Source: Formicarius rufipectus (taxonomy: Eukaryota; Chordata; Aves; Passeriformes; Formicariidae). Taken from it: a stretch of 64,000 nucleotides of DNA. The notes beneath the pieces were generated by a model. The model was not told the origin of the DNA, searched no databases, and was given only the letters and a program-made list of their open reading frames with translations. How positions within the stretch are numbered: position 1 is the first letter of the stretch; the number at the start of each line of letters is the position of its first letter. The DNA lies in assembly GCA_013399695.1 (NCBI GenBank), contig VXAU01002350.1:129796-193795 (forward strand), read 5' to 3'. Of this stretch, positions 1 to 12,300 are shown piece by piece. Position numbers and translations under genes: made by a program.

Positions 1-3000
1 TGTTATAAAATACAGCTTACAACAATATATCCCTTATTGAGGTCAATGTTATTCTACTATTTTGACTATGTTAAGAATTTTCCTTTTTTCTTACATCTAA
101 ATAACATCCACATAGGTGTATTTTCTAAATCAGGGTAACAAAATTTCAAAGTAAAATACCCCATAGTTTAAAAGTTAAAAAAGAAAGAAAGTTAAATGTG
201 TGTTATTGATTACTTCTTTGCATTTGCTTTCAAATTCTGTTTCTTATCATGAGAAAAAAGAACTATGACAGTGGTGGTATCAGAAACTGTATTTCAGTGG
301 ATGGCAATTCTTTGGATTACTACAACAGCAAGCCTAGATTCATTGCATATTAAAGAAAAATATTTCACAAGTTCATCATCACCTTCTTAATGCTTATGAG
401 ACTACATTTATACTTTGGATAATTATTTTTTACAGTTAAATTTTCTAGTATTGTATTTTGGGCCACCTTGTACTTAACTCCACCAATATCTGTATTTCTA
501 ACAATGACAACCAACGGTATCTTCATTTTACTGTGTGTTACTGTTATGGGTAAATTTGTGGCAATTTCACTATTAATTATTTCACCATGTAACTAACAGT
601 AGTATTCCTGATAAGTCCAGTTCATTGGTTAGAGTACATTTAGGATAAATACTTCAACTGGTGCAACTTGTATTTAATATTAATTCAATTAATTATTTCT
701 GGTTTTCGGTTCTTTCACCATTGTTCTGACAAGCATGTACCAAAATGTTTAGTTTTATTTCTTCCATTTTCCTATTTTTTCATTAGATAGTATTAATTTC
801 TTAGCCTTAGTTTTGTCTACATTACTCCATCAACATTCTTAATTCTGTAATAACACTAGTGAAATCTAGAATATTATAAAATTACCCATATTATTTCAAA
901 AGCAACAGTGACTTAGCAATCACCAATTCAAATTCACATGTGTTCTAATTCCAGTGATATAAAAAGCTGGAACAGCCACTGGTTTGGCTTTGTACATTTT
1001 GTATGGGTATCCAAACTTAGATTTAACTGCATTTTTTTCCAGGTACTTGATTGTAGGCTATAGAAATCTATTTGCTTATACTTTATTTTCCTGATGAAAC
1101 AAATAAGTTGCTTTCTCATTGTGCAATTTAATACAGAAGTATTTTATTTTAAAATAGTTTAAAATAAATGGATAAAGAATTAGAGATTATTCTGTCACAA
1201 GTAATCCGGTTATTCTGGGAAAACATGTAGATACCCTAATGAGAAACAAACTTAACTTGTGTGATGGTATGAGATGGTGGCTTGGCAACAGCATGCCTTG
1301 ATACTACTTGGTAGATGACATCTCTTGAGTCATTCTCTGGGGCATGGAAACTGGTTCAGCCTTTGACCTGCACTAGAAAGGTGATAGTCATTCATTTCTC
1401 AGGTATCTCTTGCCAGCCATGCTCAGGAAGGCAACTTCATTCTTTCTGGCAAACATTTGGCTTATATTTGTCAAAAGTTCAGTCAAAAGTTCAGTGATAG
1501 GATCTAAAGCAAGTGAATGGGACAAAATACACTAACTCTGTATGCTTTTTACCACCTTAAAAGCATATGGAAAATAAACATACGGGAAAAAAAAAAATGT
1601 GGATGGATGTCATTCATTTAGTCATTTTCCTGGCAAAAGAGGTAGCATATATGGAGGCCCAGGCAGAAAATGTATATTTGGGTTATATACACATGAAGTT
1701 CTAGTATTATCTGTAAGATTCAAAGAAGTTTTATAGAGGTAAAGAGAATAATCCAGTGTGATGATGTTGAAGTATTGCCACAAAAAGATAGAAAGTAGTT
1801 TCCCAAGCTTGGTTTACGCTTACCCAAGGAATTTTTCTAGTTCCTTCTTCGGTGTATATCTTTAATTGTTGTAAATGAATGTGGATTCACTGAATTATCT
1901 TCACACCCTACAATTATCTTATAAATGCTCACAATTCTCACTGTCTTCTTACGGAAGAAATTTCATTTTTATGGTAAATATACTGCACTTTTTATGGAAA
2001 GCCATAATTTGGTTTATCAAAATGGAACATACTGGAGTTTGTTGTTTTGAGCAGTACACTAAAAGCCTTGGGAATGCTGGGTTTGGCAATAACGAGCAGT
2101 ACCATTGGTTGAAGTAACTGGGGAAAAAATCAAGTGTTACCTATCTTCATCGTGTTGACCACTTTCCAGCTGAGAATAGGTAAAGCCCCTTTCCTGTTGC
2201 ATCTCAGTTAGCTATGGTTATTCCTGGTTCTGATAGCAGAAAGAGAAAGAATGGCAAAAAACTTTATTTAGTTGACTTGGGAAGTTGAATGCATGCTGTA
2301 TGGAAAAGAAAACTTAAATTCCAGGTTTTGTCCTTTAACTCTTCTGACAGGTGCCGAGGTACAATTGTCCATACAGGAGGCTTTGAGCTTAATGCTTGTG
2401 TACTGTGTTTTATTAAAATGCAGAACAGATCACACTTCTTTTAGTACCAACTGATATTTATTTCATCAGATTCCATACATTTCAAACCCTGTATTCAGAC
2501 CTTCATATGGCATGAATAAAACTACTCTAGATATTAGTGAACCATGCAGGTCACTGGTATAAATCTGACTATACAGTGTGCCCATACAGATTTGATGCTT
2601 AAATAAATTTTTCAGTTTTATTTGCCTATTAATGCTCTGTAATAGTTTATGCTTCACACTCATCTTTTAAGTGTTCTATTCTCTTTATCAAATAAGTTTG
2701 GATGCAACAGACTTTTATCAGGTCTGAATAGAGGGATTTCACTGTGTGTGTCTATCCTAGCACGTGCTTATGTTTACCTCAGTGTACTGAGCAGTACCAG
2801 ATATTTGGGGCCTTTTTTAGCTTAAATGGAAGAAATAGAGTTTGCATGAAATGAAGCCCCATAGAATTGACATTTAAGGCTAATAATAATGTAAAGTAAA
2901 AAGTACAGTTTTGCAACAACATAGAGCATTCATCCTGAGTAAATCTACTTACTTTTTCTGCATGACATCATATTTAAAAGCTAAATTTCAGTAGCAACGT

Positions 3001-3056
3001 TTTTTGGTGACAATTCAATATTTTGTTCTTTTTGTGGGTGTTCTGTTTGTTTGCAG
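1..3056 (+). other. ADGRB3: ADGRB3 intron (3' part), upstream of the loop-3 cassette exon
   Basis: AT-rich sequence with no recognisable exon. The preceding coding exon should end with GG (two bases of a glycine codon); I find no coding block of that kind here, so it is taken to lie left of base 1. The short open frames do not resemble known proteins. No CR1 copy was recognised in this stretch. Confidence 0.7.
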
Positions 3057-3155
3057 TCAGATGAGTGAGCCTCATAGCGGTTTGACGCTCAAATGTGCCA
3101 AGTGTGGAGTAGTTTCAACAACAGCTTTGTCAGCCACCACCGCCAGTAATGCCAT
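3057..3155 (+). CDS. ADGRB3: ADGRB3 cassette exon, intracellular loop 3 insert
   Basis: 99 nt, entered and left in phase 2, so it can be skipped without changing frame. The acceptor is ttgcag at 3051-3056 and the donor gttagt at 3156. A second AG at 3059-3060 would shift the frame by four bases, so 3057 is chosen. It encodes [17 protein letters not shown] and then a Ser/Thr/Ala-rich stretch ending NAM, the final M being completed by the next exon. The peptide lies between TM5 and TM6, facing the cytoplasm, and contains a Cys-x-x-Cys pair and many Ser/Thr. BAI1, as I remember it, goes straight from RAG to ASLW without this insert. The upstream GG joined directly to the next exon's first base would also give glycine. 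Confidence 0.95.
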
Positions 3156-6100
3156 GTTAGTCCTGATCATTTACATCTTCTTGTTACAAATCTTATACAG
3201 TGCATGTGAGACAATAGTTTGATGATGACAATTGTGTTTGCTAACACTGTGTATAGTGCTAAGCATGTTTAAATACTTTTTAACAAAAAAAAAAAAAAAG
3301 AAAAAATTAAAATACAATTATATTTATTAACTGAATACAGGATATTCTATAGAACATAAAGTATGAATGTTATATTCTTGTCTGTGATTTTCAAATTAAA
3401 TTGATAAAAATACATCCTTAAAATATGTTTTAATAGTGAGCTTTTATTAACTTTTTACAATATTACAATGCTGCTTCTCTCTTTTTTTTTTTTCAATAGG
3501 GCATCCCTTTGGAGTTCCTGTGTGGTCTTGCCACTTCTAGCCCTGACTTGGATGTCTGCTGTTCTGGCCATGACAGACAAAAGATCAATATTGTTTCAGA
3601 TACTTTTTGCAGTATTTGATTCATTGCAAGGCTTTGTTATTGTCATGGTCCATTGTATTCTCCGAAGGGAGGTGAGGAATGGCTTCCCGGTTTTCTAAAG
3701 GGCTATGCTCCTGTTACTCTCTCAGCTGCTCTTTAATGCTATATACGGCTATATAATGCTATATACAGCAATATACAGCTTGCTCTGTGGAAATACATTT
3801 CATGAAAACAGAAGTGTATTTTATGGTGAAATGTGTAGGAACAAGCAAAAGGCAGAGGGGGAAGATCAGTTAATTCCAAGTGCAGAATGTCAGTATAACC
3901 AACTAAGTACTAACTTAATTTAAGGTGTATTTTGATCAATCCAAGTGCGGGTTTTTTTCAGGTGTTAGGCTTTCCCAATATTGTGAGTACAGTGAAATGT
4001 GAACATGGATGCCTTTCTGAAGACTAAAAGCTATAGATTTTTGCACCCTCTAAAACAGATTAAAACCTCAAATTGTGCCTGCTTATACTGAGTAGATGTG
4101 TTATGTTGGTGAAGATCTACCATTTGAGTTCGATAAACTCAGGTGCATACTGAAGTTATGAGGACAGCAAGGATGAAGACAGATGAGTGATTTGAGAACA
4201 GTGAGGACAAGCCAGCACCCTGGCCTGCCCTTCACAGCTCATTGCCACCTGCTGCAGGCTTCATCACTGCTGAAGTCTGATGGCAAAGCTCCTGTAGAAG
4301 TGCTCTTTATTCTGGCTCTGGTAACAGTTTCTCTAACCTATCTAACCTGCTAGCTAACCCCACATTTTTACTGAGATGGGTTTGAGAGCTACTTTGTTGG
4401 CAGATCTGTAGTAAAGGGGCTGTCAATCAAAAGTGAGTATGTGAGGCTGGACTGGAAAGTAGTATCCTGGTTGGCTGGCATACTTGTGGGCCAGTCATTT
4501 ATCAACTTCAGGATACTGACCGCACCAGTAAACCAAATTATACTGTCCATGGTTTCCTGTGATTGACAAGAGTTATTTGAAAGCACCTAAGGACTGAAAA
4601 AATAGGAAGATGTTTCAAAAAAAGGTTTAGTGTCAAGAATCTCACAGTGGTTTCCCTTTCCACCACTGATACCCTTTAAATGCTGAAACTGAGTATATTA
4701 ACGAAAAATAATTATGAGTAACATAATTTCTTCAAATCTTTCAGTACTGTACCACTTTCCATGATCTTTATATCTCTATTCTACACATTATGTATGCTTG
4801 ATTATCTTATCAAAGAATTAAATTTTCAACTTTTAAAGAAAAAATTAATATCTTACACAAATTAGCACCTTACATTGTGCTGATTCCTTCATGCTTTAGT
4901 CATGCTGTTAGAGGCTATGAATGTTTGGATTTCTTAGTTTGTCAACTTTCCTACTGGAAAGGGCTCACTCCTATTATACTTTTTTANAGATAAAAACACA
5001 TGCAGAATAAGAGATAATACTCAAGATAAATGTATTTTATGTAGAACTGTCTTGCAATACTCTGATTTTCTTCAGTGTTTTCTTTCCCTCTATGATTTAT
5101 AGTTGTGAAAGAGAGTAGTGTCATCTGTAAGTCTGTAAGGCATCATTTCGTATAGACCTTTAGTAAAATGGCAAAACACTGCATCTGTTTTCAGTAGAAA
5201 GAATAATGGTTTCATACTGGTTTTCCTGTCTTAAGAAATTTGTGTATCTACTAGGATGTATTAATTAGCCTAGAAAGTGCATACCACCTCCCACTTACTG
5301 TCCTAGAGAACATTTTTTACTTTAAAATATATGCCTTTGGTTCGAGGTTGCATGTGAAACATTCAAAACCAAAGCAGTATGAACAGCATGCTCTTCCACA
5401 AAGTCACAGAATATCTCAGGTTGGAATGGACATAAAAGGATCATTAAGTCCAACTCTCTGCTCCTTGCAAACTAAACCATATGACTAAGAGTATTGTCCA
5501 GACACTCCTTGAACTGTGATAGGTTTGGTCCCATGACCACTCCCCAGGGAAGCATGTTCCAGTGACTGACCACCCTCAGGGTGAAAAACCATTTTCTAAT
5601 GCTCAGTCTGAATTCCCCTTTCATTCCATTTCCTCCTGCTCTAATTCAGTTTCCTTGTTCCCTAATTCCATTTCCTTGTGTCCTTTGTAAGGATTCAGAG
5701 AGGCTGAAAAACAGCCTTTGATTTTGATCAGTAATTGATTTTGTCTAAAAGCAGACCAAAATTCATGAGAAATTCTAAACGTAACACAGCACTGTATAAA
5801 ATAAAAAATAAAACTTTAAAAGTCAGATGCTGAAGCCTGCATCAGTGCAGTAATGCACAAGACTATTTGGAGAAAATGCATTTTAACTGTTGATGAAATA
5901 TGAAAATCAACATGCATCTTCCAATAATGCTCTAAGTCTTGAATTAAAGACAGGTTTTCTTCCTATACTAATGGCAGCTCTTTGCTGTGAGTTCTCCATT
6001 CCCATGCTGATATCAAATGCTGTGGTAATGCTGGATATTTCATACAAACATCTTGTCTGACAATTCTCATAGGTAGAACTGTGGTGATAGAGCAGGAATT

Positions 6101-6307
6101 AGTCTTTTCTGTAAGTAAACTCAGTTTTCAAATTTGTAGGATCCCTTGACCAAAACCACTTTTAACTCAGTTTCTGGTGCGAGCAATATGCAAAAATACC
6201 TGATTACAAATATGTCTGTACAGAAACTTAGGATCCTATTTGTTTACATGTAAGCAATCAGTAATTGTGGTTTATTTCATTCACTGTTTTTTTAGCAAGT
6301 CACATAA

Positions 6308-6344
<37 letters not shown>

Positions 6345-9300
6345 TAATCTAATTGCAAAGAATAATTGCTTTGTTTAACTACTTAGAGGAGTTGTTCCAG
6401 CAAGTAAGTCTTAGCAGTTGCTGCTCCCAGTTCTAACACTGAAATTCTAGAAGAAAGGCATTTGATGATACAGCTAACTTATCTATCTTTATGGTATTTA
6501 AAGAAAATTACGTCATGAGAAGATTTCCTCATGAGGCCCAAAAAACACCAAGGTTTGATAAGGAGGAAGAGTTTTTTCTTCTGTCATGACAACTTAGACA
6601 GAAGTAAATGTACAGAGATAACTGAACAGATTCACTAATCAGGAGATTATCTCCAGTCAAGATGATGACTGTGGTGGTGGTGAAAGACAAAGAAGCCTAG
6701 TCATATGGCTGATTGTCTTTTTTGACAGAACACAATGAATCTTCTTTAGTCGTCCGGATTTAAATTACAAACTGGGCAAAACACTTGAGGAATTAATTAA
6801 GGTAATATTTTTCATATAGGAAAAGAACATAAAAATGTCTTCAAGAAGAGAAATGAAGTAAAAGTTGATGCACTTGAAACAATTTTTTTCCAAAAATGTG
6901 TATAGACTTCATTTACTTGGTTCAATTTGCAACAGGAAAGACATAGCAAGTTACTAATGCAGAAAGAGGTGGAATTCCTCCAAGTTGCTTTTCAGTCTGG
7001 CTCTAGAGAGTCTGGCTTCTAGCTCCAGAGGTCATTAGGTGAGTGCAGGCCAAGACAGTGGTCCTCATGAAGACTGTTCAATGCACTTACAGCTGTAAGA
7101 ATAGTCTGCTACTTTTGGTTGCCCGCAAAAGCATTAGGTCTGCCAGTGCCTGTCAGGGAAATCCTGCCAATGTATTTGTCACTCTTGATGACAGTTACAA
7201 AGCTATCTCAGTTGCAGCCTATAGCATTGATTTGATATTTATAGCATGCCAGCACAGGCAAAACAATAATTCTAACTGTCAGGGGGAAAAAATAATGCGG
7301 TGGAATGTCACACCATAAAATTCAGCAAGGAAAACAGCCCAGCTTTACTATGCCTTTATTGTCATTATATTAAAAAAAGACACAGACTTCTGGAATTATA
7401 TATAAATGCCCCATTTTGCCTCTTAGTTATGTTGATATAAACATAAATGATGGATATATTTGTTACATTCCTACCATACTATATTGGAAATCTCGTGTGA
7501 CAGGAGCTGCATTAGGAAGCCAGGGATGTTCCCCGACTAATACATAAAACTAGAGGATAACTGTCGTCTGTTTCTGTCCTCCATCAATTCAGTGACTTTT
7601 GGAAAGACATTAAATCTTTCTATACTTCTGATTCCTAACTTCTAAAATAAATATAATACTTCTTAAGCATAAGACCTCTTATAGACCATTTGAAAATTTT
7701 CAAAGAAAATGCGAAACATGGAAGTATTATTGCTTTATGTTGCCTTCTTAGCATGGAGAGCCTAGGACTGGGTTTTTTTTCCTGACCTTGATGTTTAAAC
7801 ACCTAATTGGACACTGGAAGGTGTGATGTATGTGTCAGAACAGAGAATGATAGGAGTGGTTAAACATTGAAACTTCTCCATCTGAGCAAAACACTTTGCC
7901 TGATCTGCTTGAACACAAGATGCTCTAAAGCTGATTTGAATCACACTCAGCAACTCCTGTCAATTCTGGTGATGGGAGGAACCCACATGTATTTTCTTCT
8001 TTAGTTTCACTCTGCAGAGTAAGAGACCATTTGGATTAAATGCATCGTTGGCATCTAGAGCCCACATTTCTTTATTGCAGGAGAAAAATAAAAAGTACAT
8101 GAGTAGGGCGAGGGTAAGTTATAAAAGCTTGGAGTTGGTTACTGTTGCTAAGGAAACCACTTCCCTGTTATCTGCACGTTCATCACATCTGTCTCTCCTT
8201 CTCTGCCTGGCTCTAAGAAAATCTTGTATCTTGATGTTAAAAGGAAGGGGAAGGGGTGGGGGGGCAGGGAACTCTATTGTGTTTCAAAGTAAAACATAAA
8301 GGCAGAACAGTCTTTACAGAAATAACAATTTTGAACAAGCTGTTTGAGAAAATTAAACTGGTATTTATCAATTCAAACTATTTTGCTTCTGACTTGGGCG
8401 AGGACATCTAGGAGTTGCAACATATGTCAGTATGATGGAAAGGGCTACATTTGACGTTCTGATAAATGTTCAGATAGTATGCTGCTTGCAGTTCAGAAAC
8501 ACATGCACAATTAAGAGGATCCTCAAATCAAGATCCACTGCTTTAATACAGAAGGTAGTGAAAATAGGATTTGAGATTCTTGAGATCTCTGGAGCTATCA
8601 GAACTATAGGGAAAGCTCTGTGAACACAGTCTCACAAAAATGAGGAGGCCCACTGCACAGAGTGTGATCAAACAGTATGTTCTGACATAACAATGCTTTG
8701 GGGTCAAGCATCATAAACCTTGAGATCAGACTCAGCACAGCTGGGGATGCTTTGAAAGGAGGGAATTTTTATTTTATTTTTTTGTCAAGTCACTCTGCCA
8801 GTGCTTATCCAAGTGCATAAAACTCTGAAGTGTGACCCAGCTTCAGCATTGATAAAGTGAGAGAAGACTCGGATTAAATTTGCAGCAACCGGGAGATGCC
8901 AAATTAAATTAACATCAAACACGTGGAAAAGCAAAACAAGTGTAGTGCCCAAAATCAGAATCTGAGTCTCAATATGGCACACTTTAAATTACCACATGTG
9001 GTAAGCCTTGGTGTTCCCACCTTGCTTTATTCTTCTTTCTGTTCTACATTTGGTCCCTCCACCTGCAACAATCACTTATCAAAACTGCATAGCACTCTTA
9101 CTCATTTAGGGGTTTAGCACCTTAAAATAATGTTTTCTAAACACAAACAAAAGAAAATCTACTACATTTTCCCTTTTGTGATAGCTTCTAAACAACTTGC
9201 AATAGAATGTGATAGATTGAAAGGGAATGGCTCCTCATCAGGAACAATGAATGGATTATCTTCTGTTCACAAAATGTCCACGAGTAGAAGATAAGTTCCT

Positions 9301-12300
9301 ATTTTCCAAGTCATTCTTGCAGTCAGGTGTATGATTATATCTATAATATGGACACTTGTGTTTCTGTAAAGATTCACACTGTAAAACTTTAGATTCCATA
9401 AGTTAGCTTGCCATCCTTATTGTTGTACATGTGAGATAGCAGCAAAATATGTTTGCATTCTACTGTCCACGAACAGGAACAGCCCTTTCCTTTTGAATGT
9501 GCCTCTCTGTTGAACCACATCTTATTGACAGAAGTGTTGCATAATAGTATTTCTTTAGACATACATTCTACCCAAAATGGAAGTAAAAATAACCCTTTCT
9601 ATGAAAAGATAATTTCTCAAATATACTGTGTTTTAGGAACAAGTCTTCAAATTTATTTTATGGATCATATTAGTAAACATTAATTTCTGAGGAAGTATTT
9701 TTGTACTTTCAAGGTATCTGTCACTGTGCAAATAGTCTGTCTTTCTTGTGTTCACACTGAAGATTTTTCTCAGATCTGAGGAGTTTTACTCCTCGAGAAG
9801 ATGCAGGAGATTCCCTATATGTGGAGTTAGAGAGTCTGATTTGAATTAGTAATATCTTTCAAATATGCTTACTCTTTAAAGTGTAATTAGGAGAGCACTA
9901 TTTGCCTGATTACACGGTTAAGAAATGTCTTTGAAGAATCTTATATTTATCAGGCAGAAAATACAATTTTGCAATGGTTAGCAGTGTATCTGTTAATCCT
10001 GTTACCAGACTTGCGCCAAAATGAATGAGAAGACAAAGACAAATACTGTCACCAAGACAGATTTGGCTTTACTACCATGTCACTGCCTCCTTGCTAACTC
10101 AGTCCATAGGTAAATCTGCTTCTGTGGTCTTAATGTGATAGACTGACAGGATTTGCAGCAGCCATGAAATACAGCAAATGTATGAAATGGTAGAAATAGG
10201 CATTTATGTTTATTGCTTCTGATTTATTAAGTGTGCTGAGGAAAAGTCATGCATTGCATTCCATATGGTTTAATCTCTAACAGGAGAAGAGTATATGATG
10301 TTACACAAGAATCAGTATAAGATACTGTTTTCACAGGTTCAGGATGCATTCAGATGTCGACTGAGAAATTGCCAGGATCCAATCAATGCAGATTCCTCCA
10401 GTTCTTTTCCGAACGGACATGCTCAAATCATGGTTAGCTTTCATTTAATTCTTTGACTATGAATTTAGTGTTCCTAACCCAAAAAAAAAAAAAAAAAAAA
10501 AANGACTTCCTGTATTGTGTGTGGCAAGTATGCATAGTTGAAATATTAAAAATTTTTAAGCCTAATTCTGTTTAGGTCATTATCTGCTTGCTTAAATCTC
10601 TTAACAAGTTTTAAATTATTGGTGTGATTATTTAGTGGAGCACAGAGAGTTAATCTTTGGCCAGTTTCTTTAGAACAAATGAGTTTTACATGAGAATGAG
10701 AAAGTAATCTAATATGTTGTGCCTTTTTTTACTGCTGGTGTAAAGTGTAGTGATGTATTTGAGAGTCTTCACTTTATGAAGCCTTGGAAAACATGCTTCT
10801 CAAACTAAGTCAGACCAGGAGAAAGTGCCAGAGATTCTACAGGGGGAATCTATTTAGTGTCTTGAATTAAGGAGATAGTGAATGACTCAGTATGTCAATT
10901 TGGATTTACTAATATTGTTAGGTAGTATACTAAGACAACATATTGGTCTCTTCACTCTCAACAGCAGTTTGTCATTGACTATCATGGGAACAGGATCAGG
11001 CCCTAAAACATGCAAGGTTCAGCAAGCAGATGCCCTTCAAAAATGATGACTAGAAAAAAGAGTTTCATGTTTGGAGTCCACAAGCCAAAAGGAGATCAGT
11101 TTTATTGAACATTTCACATGTAATAAACTTCTTGTGGAGATAAAGCAAAAATTAATTGAATTATCTAACAGAATAAATAGTTTTGTTTAACTGGGAAAAG
11201 TGTGCTTTGATTTTCAACTCGTAAAATTAATTATTAGTTCATACAATTTTTGCACAATGAAATAAATAATAGTTGTTTTCAGGGAGTACAAAAATGTTAT
11301 TTGATTACATTAGTAGCAAGGAATGGCAGAATGTTTTGTAACAAGTAGGCACTTTATAACAAAGTTACAAACAGGGTGGACTAATTGGGTTAGACTTATC
11401 ACAGTAATCTGTATTGCAGTTTATTTTTTATACTGCTGTTCATAAAATTACTATGAAAATCTTCCTTAAACAAGATACATTGATGAGATGTAGAAGTTAT
11501 TCTCCCATATAAATTAAAAACTATACACTGTATAATTTTATTAAAATTACATACTCCCACCTATTTTATTTTATTTTTTCTGGTCAGGCAGCATACTTTG
11601 AAAACCACCCAGTTATACTTTAGGAAACTTTGTAAAGCTCTGCTGTTGTAAAACAATACACTTCACCTTCTCAGCAACAAGAAACCACTTTTAAGAGACT
11701 GTGACCCTGTAAGTAGGACATTTTGGAAGTGCTGGTTGGCAAAAAAAGATTTTGTGGTTTATTCTTGAATTAATAATTGCTCCTCTCTCTCATCATTTCT
11801 TGTTACAGACTGATTTTGAGAAGGACGTGGACATTGCTTGTCGGTCAGGTAAGGACACTCAGACAATATCTATCCAAGAAAAAGAAGTCTTGTATTAGTT
11901 TTTTCTGAAGTGAAAACCAGAAAAAACAGAAGGGCTTAACCACTTATGGAAAATATTTATAAATTCAATTTAAAAAAAAAAAAAAGTGAAGAAAAGTGAT
12001 GTCCCAGTATGAATACATTTATTTCATGTTCTTACAAAAGCCTTTAACTAGAATTCAGCAGTTGAAAAGTCGTCAAAAGTGTGATTCTCTACTAGAAGGC
12101 AAAAAGTTTTGGAAAAAAGACCTTTCAACATATTAAGCTTTCCTTGCCCTGGTACACAAGCAAATGTGATACTGTCATCTTGCTATAACAAAAGCAAAAA
12201 TAGGATATCTTAACAGCTATGTGTATGAAGGGTGCATCAATTTCTGCTATTTTTAAAGAGGGTAAGGTTATTAAGACTCTAAGTGAAATCAATAGTAGTT

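Larger units (their letters stand above)
3672..10336 (+). other. ADGRB3: ADGRB3 intron, 6.7 kb
   Basis: Contains a TA-rich imperfect repeat at about 3735-3780, a minus-strand CR1 fragment at 5404-5700, and a (GACA)n tract at 6311-6344. The rest is unassigned AT-rich DNA. Several frames of 60-90 codons occur, but none resembles a protein or is flanked by a convincing matching exon pair. Confidence 0.8.

Noticed and set aside
6311..6344. GACA repeats as a possible CRISPR-like array
   Set aside because: Pure tetranucleotide tandem with no spacers, in a vertebrate intron.
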